A DNA stretch of 64,000 nucleotides from CBDDBU01 sp965226045 (lineage in GTDB: Bacteria > Pseudomonadota > Alphaproteobacteria > VGEJ01), in the NCBI GenBank assembly GCA_965226045.1, contig CBDDBU010000025.1:1-64000 (forward strand). Direction: 5' to 3'. The position numbers and the translations under genes are program-made. The notes beneath the pieces were generated by a model that saw only the letters and a program-made list of their open reading frames with translations, ran no database searches and was not told where the DNA came from. Each line of letters begins with the position of its first letter. Position 1 is the first letter of the stretch. Shown piece by piece: positions 47,377-57,852 of the stretch.

Positions 47377-47475
47377 TTCCGCCTCCTCGGAACCTCCGCT
47401 CGCCGCGAATAGTAGTACAATTTCGCGAACCCTCGTCCGAGTGCGCGAGCCGTCCGACAAGAGGAGCGGTCGAAA

Positions 47476-49167
47476 ATGGTGGGACTGACCCAAAGCTATG
47501 TACACGGCGCCTCCGCGACGGCGCTGATCGGCGAGACCATCGGCTCCCATTTCGACCGTGTCGTCGCGCGCTGGCCCGATCGCGAGGCGCTGATCGTTCC
47601 TCACCAGGACGTACGCTGGACCTACGCCCAGCTGAGCAAGGAGGTTGACGCCTGTGCCGCCGGTCTGCTGGCGCTGGGGCTGGAGCCCGGCGATCGGGTC
47701 GGCATTTGGTCGCCCAACAACGCGGAATGGGTGATCACCCAGTTCGCCACCGCCAAGGCCGGTCTTATCCTGGTCAACATCAACCCGGCGTATCGGTTGA
47801 CCGAGCTCGAATACGCGCTGAACAAGGTCGCCTGCAAAGCGCTGATCACGGCGACGGCGTTCAAATCGAGCGACTACGTCGGCATGCTGGCAGAGCTTGC
47901 GCCAGAGATCACAGGCGCCGCGCCGGGCGCCCTGCGCGCCAAACGACTGCCCAGCCTGCGCACGCTGATTCAGACTGATGGCGCGGCGCCGGGCTACCTG
48001 CGGTTCGCCGACGTGCTGATGCGAGGCGAGGCAAGGCATCGGGAACGGCTCGCCGAACTGGCGGCTCTGCTGCAGTTCGACCAGGCCATCAACATTCAGT
48101 TCACGAGCGGGACCACTGGGCACCCCAAAGGCGCCACGCTCACCCATCACAACATTCTCAACAACGGCCTGTTCGTCGGTCAGGCCCTGGCGCTGACCGG
48201 CGCCGATCGGGTGTGCATCCCGGTGCCCCTGTACCACTGTTTTGGCATGGTGCTCGGCAACCTCGCGTGCATCACCCACGGCGCGGCGATGGTCTTCCCC
48301 GGTGAGGGATTCGACCCGTTCGCGGTCCTCGAGACCGTGCAGATGGAGCGCTGCACGGCGCTCTATGGCGTGCCCACCATGTTCATCGCCGAACTCGAGC
48401 ATCCTGAGTTCGCGCGTTTCGACCTAGATTCCTTGAGGACCGGCATCATGGCGGGCTCGCCCTGCCCGACCGAAGTCATGAAACGGGTCGTCGAGGAGAT
48501 GCACATGGACGAGGTGACGATCGCCTACGGTATGACGGAAACAAGCCCGGTTAGTTTTCAGACCTCGATCGACGATCCCCACGAGCGGCGGGTCGCGACG
48601 GTCGGCCGTGTTCATCCTCATGTCGAGGTGAAGGTCGTCGACGACGAGGGCCGCGTCGTCCGCCCCGGCGAGTCGGGCGAGCTCTGCGCGCGGGGCTACT
48701 CCGTGATGCTCGGCTATTGGGGTGACCCCGCACTCACCGCCGAGGCCATCGACGCGGCCGGTTGGATGCACACCGGCGACCTCGCGACGATCGACGCGGC
48801 GGGCTATTGCAACATCGTCGGCCGCATCAAGGATATGGTCATTCGCGGCGGCGAAAACGTCTATCCGCGCGAGATCGAGGAGTTCCTCTACGGCCACCCC
48901 AAGATCGCCGACGTGCAGATCATTGGCGTCCCCGACGACCGATACGGCGAGGCGCTGTGCGCGTGGGTCAAGCTCCGCGACGGCGCGGCGGCGAGCGAGG
49001 ACGAGATCCGTGAATTCTGCCAGGGCCAGATCGCTCACTACAAGATCCCGCGCTACATCCGCTTCGTCGATTCGTTTCCGATGACGGTGACCGGCAAGAT
49101 TCAGAAATTCGTGATGCGCGAGACCATGATCGCCGAACTCGGGATCGGGGAGCGGCTGTCCGCCTGA
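47476..49167 (+). CDS. Medium/long-chain acyl-CoA synthetase (AMP-forming)
   Basis: 563 residues of the ANL superfamily. Nucleotide-binding loop FTSGTTGHPKGATLTHHN; VTIAYGMTETSP; GWMHTGDLATIDAAGYCNIVGRIKDMVIRGGENVYPREIEE; catalytic Lys in TVTGKIQKF near the C-terminus. Overall it resembles the ACSF2/FadD-like group acting on medium-chain fatty acids; aryl or branched acids are possible. A short-chain dehydrogenase gene faces it 1 bp past the stop on the other strand. Confidence 0.9.
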   Translation: MVGLTQSYVHGASATALIGETIGSHFDRVVARWPDREALIVPHQDVRWTYAQLSKEVDACAAGLLALGLEPGDRVGIWSPNNAEWVITQFATAKAGLILVNINPAYRLTELEYALNKVACKALITATAFKSSDYVGMLAELAPEITGAAPGALRAKRLPSLRTLIQTDGAAPGYLRFADVLMRGEARHRERLAELAALLQFDQAINIQFTSGTTGHPKGATLTHHNILNNGLFVGQALALTGADRVCIPVPLYHCFGMVLGNLACITHGAAMVFPGEGFDPFAVLETVQMERCTALYGVPTMFIAELEHPEFARFDLDSLRTGIMAGSPCPTEVMKRVVEEMHMDEVTIAYGMTETSPVSFQTSIDDPHERRVATVGRVHPHVEVKVVDDEGRVVRPGESGELCARGYSVMLGYWGDPALTAEAIDAAGWMHTGDLATIDAAGYCNIVGRIKDMVIRGGENVYPREIEEFLYGHPKIADVQIIGVPDDRYGEALCAWVKLRDGAAASEDEIREFCQGQIAHYKIPRYIRFVDSFPMTVTGKIQKFVMRETMIAELGIGERLSA

Positions 49168-49168
49168 G

Positions 49169-49921
49169 CTACAGCGATTGCCCGTCGTCGATGACGACGA
49201 CGCTGCCGGTGATGAAGCGCGAAGCGTCGGACACCAGCAGCAGCAGCAGCCCGTCAAGATCGCGGGGCTCGCCGATCCGCTGACGCGGGAATTGCGCGAT
49301 CGCCTGCTGGCCTTGCTCGGTCGCGAAGAACCCCCGGTTCATGTCGGTGAGAATGAAGCCGGGCGCGATGGCGGTGACCTGGATATCGTGGCGCGCCCAC
49401 TCCCTGGCCATGGCCCGGGTCATCAACTCCAGTCCCGCCTTGGACATGCCATACAGCGAGAGCTGCCGGCCGACGTCGAACGAGGCGACCGAGGACATGT
49501 TCACGATCTTGCCGCCATGACCGTGGCGGATCATGTGGCGCCCGAGTTCGGTGGCAACGAGCCAGGCGCCCTTGAGATTGGTATCCATGATGTGGTCGTA
49601 GTCGGCCTCGTCGTGATCGACGATAAACCGGGGCCGCGCCACCCCGGCGTTGTTGACGAGGATCGTGATCGGGCCGAGTTCGGTCTCGGCCGTCTCGACC
49701 GCATTCCGCACACTATCGCCGTCGGTGACATCGAGCGCGATCGCGATCGCTCGGCCATCGAAGGCCTCGACCTCGTCAACCAGAGCGGCGAGACGCTGCG
49801 CATGCCGAGCACAGACCGCGACGCGGGCGCCGGCGCGGGCCAGTGTCAACGCGATATGGCGGCCCAGGCCGCTCGACGCGCCCGTGACCAACGCGTTCTT
49901 GCCGTCCAGCCTGTGCGCCAT
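49169..49921 (-). CDS. SDR-family NAD(P)-dependent oxidoreductase
   Basis: 250 residues from ATG 49919-49921 with GGAGGAG upstream. Classical SDR: NALVTGASSGLGRHIALTLA cofactor loop, ILVNNAGVARP, NMSSVASF and the intact catalytic YGMSKAGLEL (Tyr-x3-Lys). The GFILTDMN and FITGSVVVIDDGQSL ends are typical of gluconate 5-dehydrogenase or 3-oxoacyl reductase-like members. The substrate is not decidable. Converges with the acyl-CoA synthetase gene. Confidence 0.9.
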   Translation of the reverse strand: MAHRLDGKNALVTGASSGLGRHIALTLARAGARVAVCARHAQRLAALVDEVEAFDGRAIAIALDVTDGDSVRNAVETAETELGPITILVNNAGVARPRFIVDHDEADYDHIMDTNLKGAWLVATELGRHMIRHGHGGKIVNMSSVASFDVGRQLSLYGMSKAGLELMTRAMAREWARHDIQVTAIAPGFILTDMNRGFFATEQGQQAIAQFPRQRIGEPRDLDGLLLLLVSDASRFITGSVVVIDDGQSL

Positions 49922-50008
49922 GCCACGCTCCTCCCGCCATAGCCGACGTGCTCGTAGCATCGTTGGCCAGCCACGGCCGCGCGTCAAACGCCGCCGCCAT
50001 CGGGGCAA

Positions 50009-50062
50009 TTAGTTGTTAACCCTCCCCCGGTAGATTTAGTTGTTAACCCTCCCCCGGTAGAT
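50009..50062. repeat. 27-bp perfect tandem duplication
   Basis: The unit beginning TTAGTTGTTAACCCTCCCCC is present at 50009-50035 and again at 50036-50062 with no change. Each unit contains GTTAAC and a CCCTCCCCC run. It lies about 180 bp from the IS21-type element, just upstream of the gene fragment at 50095. It may be a duplicated operator or a slippage product. Confidence 0.8.
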
Positions 50063-50094
50063 TGTGTGTGTGTCCCTTCTCGGAGCCCCACATA

Positions 50095-50241
50095 ATGACT
50101 GTCGCCGCCAAAGTCGTCGTCTACGAAGCCGGTGCCGCCAATCCCTTTCCGGCCGACGCATTCCGCCGCCGTGGCTATAACGACATCACCATCCACGACT
50201 TGGGGGAGGCGCCGTTGGATACCAACGGGACGCGTCCAGAC
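50095..50241 (+). pseudogene. 5' fragment of an unrecognised gene cut by the IS21-type element
   Basis: ATG 50095 opens about 49 codons (TVAAKVVVYEAGAANPFPADAFRRRGYNDITIHDLGEAPLDTNG) that end where the terminal inverted repeat of the insertion sequence begins at 50242. I do not recognise the product. The DNA right of the element (from 52788) does not continue the same pattern, so the remainder may have been deleted. Confidence 0.5.
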
Positions 50242-50356
50242 TGTGGAACGGCGTGCAAAGTTGACCCCTGTTGAGGGGTGATCGGCGTCCAAATTTGACC
50301 CCCTGAGCCTGGCTAGTCCAAGTCACCTCGTTTTTGGGCGGACGAGGTGGTGGGGG

Positions 50357-51868
50357 ATGTTGGTCGTGGAGACGATAGCGCGGATCCGGCGGGAGTATTT
50401 CGTCAAGGGGAAGCCGATCAAGGAGATCGTGCGGGACGTGAAGGTCTCGCGCAACACGGTGCGCAAGGTGATCCGTTCGCAGGCGACGGCGTTCACCTAC
50501 GACCGGCGGGTCCAGCCGATGCCGAAGCTGGGGCCGTGGACGGCCGAGCTGGAGCGGATGCTGGAGGCCAACGAGACCAAGTCGAAGCGGGAGCGGCTGA
50601 CGCTGCTACGGATCTCCGAAGCCCTCGAGGGTCTGGGCTATGGCGGCGGCTACGACGCGGTGCGGCGCTACGCCAAGGCGTGGCGGTGGCGCCGTTCGGC
50701 ATCGACGGCGCAGACCTATGTGCCGTTGGTGTTCTCGCCGGGCGAGGCCTATCAGTTCGACTGGAGCCACGAGTACGTGGTGCTGGCGGGGGTGACGACC
50801 AAGGTCAAGGTCGCGCACGTCCGGCTGTGCCACAGCCGAATGTTCTTCGTCCGCGCTTATCCGCGCGAGAGCCAGGAGATGGTGTTCGACGCCCACGACC
50901 GGGCATTCCGGCTGTTCCAGGGTGCCTGCCGGCGAGGCATCTACGACAACATGAAGACGGCGGTGCAGACCGTCCTCATCGGCAAGGAGCGCGCGTTCAA
51001 CCGGCGCTTCGTGCAGATGTGTGGCCACTACCTGGTCGAACCGACAGCATGCACGCCGGGAGCGGGATGGGAGAAGGGGCAGGTCGAGAACCAGGTCGGG
51101 ATCATCCGCGGTCGGTTCTTCACCCCGCGGCTGCGCTTCAAGACCTACGACGAGCTCAACGCCTGGCTCTTGGACCAGTGCGTCGCCTACGCCCGGGGTC
51201 ATCCCCACCCGGTGTTCAAGGACAGGACTGTCTGGCAGGTGTTCGAGGACGAGCGTCCGTCCCTGGTCGGCTATCGCGGGCCGTTCGACGGCTTCCACGC
51301 AGTCCCGGCGTCGGTGTCGAAGACCTGCCTGGTGCGCTTCGACAGCAACAAGTACAGCGTGGCGGCGCGCGCCGTCGGCCGTCCGGTCGAGGTCCATGCC
51401 TACGCCGATCGCATCGTCATCCGCCAGGACGGCGAGATCGTCGCCGAGCATGCCCGGCGCTTCGGCCGCGACCAGACCGTCTATGACCCGTGGCACTAGG
51501 TGCCCGTGCTGGCGAGGAAGCCCGGTGCGCTTCGTAACGGCGCGCCGTTCAAGGACTGGGCGCTGCCCGGCGCCCTGGGTCGCGTGCGCGTCCGGCTCGC
51601 CGGCCACGACGACGGCGACAGGCAGATGGTCGAGATCCTCACCGCCGTGCTGGCGGATGGGCTGGCGGCGGTGGAGGCCGCCTGTGCCGAGGCGCTCGCT
51701 GGCGGCGTGTGCAGCGCCGACGTCGTGCTCAACATCCTCAATCGTCGGCGCCAGCCGTCCGAGACGGCGCCGATCCCGACGCCCGCGAACCTGCGTCTTC
51801 GCTTTGAGCCGGTGGCCGATTGCACCCGCTACGACCGCTTGAGGGGGGTCGGCCATGGAGCGCCATGA
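50357..51868 (+). pseudogene. istA: IS21-family transposase IstA with in-frame amber codon
   Basis: DDE transposase. N-terminal helix-turn-helix (IKEIVRDVKVSRNTVRKVIRS), then the integrase core: first Asp in AYQFDWSHEYVVLAG, second Asp in GIYDNMKTAV, Glu in GWEKGQVENQVGII. After DPWH a TAG at 51497-51499 interrupts; the same frame then continues VPVLARKPGALRNGAPF to a TGA at 51866-51868. The downstream part is the normal C-terminal domain, in which Tyr would stand at the stop. The 380-residue truncated product keeps the catalytic residues but loses the domain likely to contact IstB. Confidence 0.85.
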
Positions 51869-52583
51869 GGTCCTGGAGATGATGGCCGCACTCAAGCTCG
51901 CCGGCATGCGCGACGCGTTCGACGAGGTGCTCGCCGACGGCCTCAAGCGCCAGCATCCGATGCAGCGAATCATCGGCGAGCTGTTGAAGGCCGAGATCGC
52001 CGACAAGCAGGCGCGATCCATCAAGTACCAGATGAGTGGCGCCAAGCTGCCGCTGGCCAAGGAGCTGGCCGACTTCGACTTCACCGACACCCCGGTCAAC
52101 GAGCCGCTGGTCCGCGAGTTGGCGGTCGGCGGCTTCCTGGCCAACCAGCGCAACGCCGTGCTGATCGGCGGCACCGGCACCGGCAAGAGCCATCTCGCCG
52201 TCGCCATCGCGCGGGCCTGCATCCGCGATGGCGCCCGGGGCCGCTTCTTCAACGTCGCCGACCTGGTCAACCGGCTCGAGGCCGAAGCCCGCGCCGGCCG
52301 CCAGGGCCGGCTCGCCGATCAGCTGGCCCGGCGCGACCTCGTCATCCTCGACGAGCTCGGCTACCTGCCCTTCGCCCAAACCGGAGGCCAGCTGCTGTTC
52401 CACCTCGTCAGCCGGCTCTACGAGCGCACCTCGATCATCGTCACCACCAACCTGACCTTCGGCGAATGGCCGTCCGTCTTCGGCGACGCCAAGATGACCA
52501 CCGCGCTCCTCGATCGTCTGACGCACCACTGCGAGATCATCGAGACCGGAAACGACTCCTGGCGCTTCAAGAATCGGTCCTAA
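51855..52583 (+). CDS. istB: IS21-family helper ATPase IstB
   Basis: AAA+ ATPase, 242 residues, that selects the target for IstA. The N-terminal region RHEVLEMMAALKLAGMRDAFDE is typical; Walker A is GGTGTGKSHLAVA, Walker B LVILDELGYLPF, followed by the TTNLTFGEWPSVFGD sensor region. The ATG lies 14 bp inside the ancestral istA end, so translation was probably coupled. Confidence 0.95.
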   Translation: MERHEVLEMMAALKLAGMRDAFDEVLADGLKRQHPMQRIIGELLKAEIADKQARSIKYQMSGAKLPLAKELADFDFTDTPVNEPLVRELAVGGFLANQRNAVLIGGTGTGKSHLAVAIARACIRDGARGRFFNVADLVNRLEAEARAGRQGRLADQLARRDLVILDELGYLPFAQTGGQLLFHLVSRLYERTSIIVTTNLTFGEWPSVFGDAKMTTALLDRLTHHCEIIETGNDSWRFKNRS

Positions 52584-52870
52584 AGGCAACCGATCCACCT
52601 GCGGCCCGGTCGCCCAGGTGGGCCCACAGGAACCTCCCACACGCGGTCCGCCGCCAGCCGCGTGGTGGGCGCGTCGGCCCGCGCGCGGGCCCCTCCTATG
52701 GACTACCTGTACGACCTCCGCCGTGCATCCCCAAAGGGGTCAACATTGCACGCCGATAGGGGGTCAATGTTCAACGCCGATTGACACCCGGTGGCGCATG
52801 ACCAAAACTACCGCACTCGACCCGCGCCGGGCCAGGCCCGGCCCCGTCGCGCGCCCGTCATCAAGATGGC

Positions 52871-53377
52871 CTACGCTCGTTCAGCGAGCGCCGCGTTCTC
52901 GACCGTGATGCGATGTCGCAAGATGGCCAGGTTGGCGAGGGTGAAGCCGAGCGCCAGTTCCCAGGCCCCGAAGGCGAGTGGCAGAACGGCAATCTCGGCG
53001 CTGACAACGACATAGTTGGGATGGCGCAGGAAGCGGTAGGGGCCGCGACGAACGAGCGGCGCGTCCGGTAGCGTGATGACACGGGCGGTCCAGAAGCGAC
53101 CGAGGCTCCATAGTATCCAAACGCGCGCCAGCTGCAGGGCCAGGTAGAGAACGAGGAATGGCCAACTCGGCGCCGTATCGGCGTCAACCCAGAGAACAAG
53201 CGCCGCGAGCCACGCAAGATGCACGGCGACGATGAGCGGATAGTGGCGAGCGCCATGCTCGACCCCGCCCTGGTCGAGCAGGCGTCGCGTGTTGCGACGA
53301 GACAGCCAAAGCTCGCCCAGCCGCTGCACCGCGACCACTCCCACGATCCAATAGAGGGCGCTCCCAACCCCGCTCAA
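52871..53377 (-). CDS. Isoprenylcysteine carboxyl methyltransferase-like membrane protein
   Basis: 168 residues, about four helices, from a TTG that overlaps the PKS stop (TTGA). The ICMT motif is readable: GPYRFLRHPNYVVVSAEIAVLPLAFGAWELAL then HRITVENAALAE, the SAM-binding Arg-His-Pro-x-Tyr core. In bacteria such proteins next to type III polyketide synthases methylate the phenolic or pyrone products (as in the Streptomyces SrsB and Bacillus BpsB pairs). That role fits the coupled placement here. Confidence 0.88.
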   Translation of the reverse strand: MSGVGSALYWIVGVVAVQRLGELWLSRRNTRRLLDQGGVEHGARHYPLIVAVHLAWLAALVLWVDADTAPSWPFLVLYLALQLARVWILWSLGRFWTARVITLPDAPLVRRGPYRFLRHPNYVVVSAEIAVLPLAFGAWELALGFTLANLAILRHRITVENAALAERA

Positions 53378-54420
53378 GTCGCCCTCAACGTCAGGAGGCC
53401 GCAGGTGAAACCCGGGCCTAGCGCTGACATGAGATGAGTGCCGCGCCGACCGGCCCGCCGGACCTCGTCGAGCACGAACAACGCCGTAGCCGCAGACATG
53501 TTGCCGTAACGCTTGAGAACCCGGCGCGACAAGTCGAGCCCGCCGGCAGCGAGCCCGAATACCTCCTCAAGTGCGTCGAGCACCTTGGGACCGCCCGGGT
53601 GACAGATGAAGGTGTCAATATCTGCCAAGCCAAGACCGTGGCGCTCCAGGAAGCCACGGCACGCCTCATGCACGCGCCCGCGCACCAGCTCGGGGATGTC
53701 CTGGGAGAAGAGAACGCCAAAGCCGTCGTCGAGTACCCGCCACCCCATGATGTCGAGCGAGTTTGGCCACGTGTACTCACCCCAGGCGGTAACCTCGAAC
53801 CCCTCCCCGTCGCATCCCACGACGGCGGCCGCCGCCCCGTCGCCAAACAAGGCCGTGGCAACGACGTTGCTCTTAGTAAAATCAGTGTTGCGGAAGGTCA
53901 GTCCGCAGAGCTCGACGACAAGGAATAAGAAGTTTCGATCAGGTTCAGCGCGCGCCAACGCCGCGGTACGGGCAAGACCGACCACCCCGCCCGCGCACCC
54001 GAGGCCAAATATGGGGAGCCGTTGCGCGTCACGGCGCAAACTCAGCCGCTCCATTAAAAGCGCATCGAGACTGGGCGTCGCGATCCCGGTCGAGGACACC
54101 GTAACGATACCGCCGATATCGTCGAGTTGAAGGCCCGCCTGCTCGATGGCCGCCACGGCCGCCTCGGCGAGCAGCTCGACCGCATTCTCGATGTAACAGC
54201 GGTTGCGCTCGGCGAAGCTGTGACGCTCGCCGTACCAAGCCATCGGCACACAGGAGTAGCGGGTCTCGATCTCGGCGTTGGCAAAGATGGGCTCGAGCCG
54301 CGCGAAATCCCCGAACGAGCCGGCGAAATGGGTTGCCGCTTGGCGCGCCACCTCAGCCTGATCCAAAACAAAAGGGGGGACCGCGGTCGCAAGCGACCGA
54401 ATGTGGGGTACTATGCTCAT
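53374..54420 (-). CDS. Type III polyketide synthase (chalcone/stilbene synthase-like)
   Basis: 348 residues. The Cys-His-Asn triad is present: Cys142 in IFGLGCAGGVVG, His in DTFICHPGGPKVLDAL, Asn in KRYGNMSAATALFVL. The C-terminal GFGPG-like block reads SALGPGFTCGLL. These enzymes extend a fatty acyl starter with malonyl-CoA to give alkylresorcinols or alkylpyrones, which can act as membrane lipids. The ICMT-like gene follows in a TTGA overlap, as in SrsA/SrsB. Product chemistry is inferred. Confidence 0.92.
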   Translation of the reverse strand: MSIVPHIRSLATAVPPFVLDQAEVARQAATHFAGSFGDFARLEPIFANAEIETRYSCVPMAWYGERHSFAERNRCYIENAVELLAEAAVAAIEQAGLQLDDIGGIVTVSSTGIATPSLDALLMERLSLRRDAQRLPIFGLGCAGGVVGLARTAALARAEPDRNFLFLVVELCGLTFRNTDFTKSNVVATALFGDGAAAAVVGCDGEGFEVTAWGEYTWPNSLDIMGWRVLDDGFGVLFSQDIPELVRGRVHEACRGFLERHGLGLADIDTFICHPGGPKVLDALEEVFGLAAGGLDLSRRVLKRYGNMSAATALFVLDEVRRAGRRGTHLMSALGPGFTCGLLTLRAT

Positions 54421-54543
54421 TGAACCGCCACGACCGCGAAACAGGATGGACCGAGTATAGCCGGTCTGGACAGGCGCGAGGCCGGTTCCTATGTCAGCTT
54501 ATTGGACGACGCCCATCGCAGCGGGCGCCACACGGGAGCAAGG

Positions 54544-55302
54544 ATGAACGAGAACGCCGAACCTGTGCCGCCCAAGCTGGTGCAACCGGCCGGTCGGCGG
54601 CCATTCCGACAGCTGCGCAACTATTTTCTGACCGGGACCATCGTGGCCGGTCCGATCGGGATTACGATGTACCTGGTCTGGCTGATCGTCACGTTCATCG
54701 ACAATCGGATCACGCCACTTATCCCCGAGCGCTACAACCCCGAGTTCTATCTACCCTTCAATATTCCCGGACTGGGCCTGGTCATCGTTCTGGTGGGCCT
54801 GACCTTGGTTGGCTTCGTGTCCGTCCATGTGCTCGGTCGCACGTTTTTCCGTCTCGGCGAGAGTCTGGTCAACCGCATGCCGATCGTGCGCTCCGTCTAC
54901 GGGGCGCTGAAGCAGATATTCGAAACCGTGCTGGCGCAATCGTCGACCTCGTTTCGCGAGGTGGTCCTGGTCGAGTATCCCCGCCACGGTCTGTGGGCGC
55001 TGGCCTTTGTCACCAGTGTGACCAAGGGCGAGGTGCAGCGCCTCACCGAGGTAGATGTCGTCAACATCTTCTTGCCGACCACGCCCAACCCGACCTCCGG
55101 ATTTCTTCTGTTCGTCCCGCGCGCCGCTCTCATCCACCTCGACATGTCGGTGGAGGAGGGAATCAAAATGGTCATCTCGGGCGGCTTGGTGACGCCGGAA
55201 GATCGCGCCGCCGGTGTCCAAGCCCTGTCGCGCCCGGTCGCGACCGGGCCTGAGTCGGGCGACATCCAGGACGACAACCGCCAGCGTGACTCGGCCGGCT
55301 GA
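54544..55302 (+). CDS. DUF502 family inner-membrane protein
   Basis: 252 residues from ATG 54544. Two hydrophobic helices (YFLTGTIVAGPIGITMYLVWLIV and LGLVIVLVGLTLVGFVSVHVLG) followed by a soluble region with the DUF502 signature RMPIVRSVYGALKQIFETVL and FVTSVTKGE, FLPTTPNPTSGFLLFVPRAAL. The function is unknown to me. The gene ends at the base before the convergent recG stop. Confidence 0.9.
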   Translation: MNENAEPVPPKLVQPAGRRPFRQLRNYFLTGTIVAGPIGITMYLVWLIVTFIDNRITPLIPERYNPEFYLPFNIPGLGLVIVLVGLTLVGFVSVHVLGRTFFRLGESLVNRMPIVRSVYGALKQIFETVLAQSSTSFREVVLVEYPRHGLWALAFVTSVTKGEVQRLTEVDVVNIFLPTTPNPTSGFLLFVPRAALIHLDMSVEEGIKMVISGGLVTPEDRAAGVQALSRPVATGPESGDIQDDNRQRDSAG

Positions 55303-57384
<2,082 letters not shown>

Positions 57385-57567
57385 GGCGCACTCGTCGGGG
57401 CTTCTCCGGACGCGACACTAGCGAAGCGCGGCGGCGGCGGCCAGGCCATGCCAAGCCCGCGCCGATATAGCGGGCTCGCGCCCATCAAGGGCTCAGGATA
57501 TGCTCGCGTCCGCAGCCGCGATCAGTTGAGGCCCGCGCCCACTGGTACGCCCACTGGCAGGTGAGGG

Positions 57568-57852
57568 ATGTCTTCCGACGAGGGGCTCTTTGAACGGCGC
57601 AAGCGCCTCCGGTTTCGCAGCCAACACCGTGGCACCAAGGAGATGGATCTGATCCTCGGAGCCTTCGCCGAGCACCACCTTGTTGCCTTCGACGCGGCCG
57701 AGATGAACGAATACGAGAAGCTTCTAGAGCTCGACGACTCCGATTTGTGGTCGTGGGTAGTCGGCCGCGCGCCCGTCCCCGTGGCTCACGCCGGCACCAT
57801 AATGGACCTGTTTGTTAACTTTAAATATGTCATACATCCAACTGATAAATAA
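57568..57852 (+). CDS. sdhE: SdhE-type FAD assembly factor
   Basis: 94-residue chaperone that helps attach FAD covalently to succinate dehydrogenase. The functional RGxxE motif is HRGTKEMD (about residues 20-27). LLELDDSDLWSWVVGR is the conserved second half. The last 26 bases overlap the start of mfd, and this stretch is markedly AT-rich for the window. Confidence 0.93.
   Translation: MSSDEGLFERRKRLRFRSQHRGTKEMDLILGAFAEHHLVAFDAAEMNEYEKLLELDDSDLWSWVVGRAPVPVAHAGTIMDLFVNFKYVIHPTDK

Larger units (their letters stand above)
50242..52787 (+). mobile_element. Complete IS21-family insertion sequence
   Basis: About 2.55 kb bounded by TG..CA ends. The left end TGTGGAACGGCGTGCAAAG..TTGACCCC (from 50242) matches the inverted right end TGTCAATCGGCGTTGAAC..TTGACCCC (to 52787). 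Each end has a second internal copy of the GGCGT..TTGACCCC block (50284-50303 and about 52736-52754), the multiple transposase-binding sites typical of IS21. It contains istA and istB in the usual order. I see no target-site duplication (left CAGAC, right CCCGG), so it may have suffered a deletion at one flank. Confidence 0.9.

Noticed and set aside
46930..48402. Large minus-strand frame antisense to the acyl-CoA synthetase extending the secreted protein
   Set aside because: The secreted protein has its own ATG with an AGGAGG site at 47374-47376. The upstream extension is antisense shadow of the synthetase.
50237..52792. Target-site duplication of the IS21-type element
   Set aside because: Flanks CAGAC and CCCGG do not match at 4-8 bp, so none is claimed.
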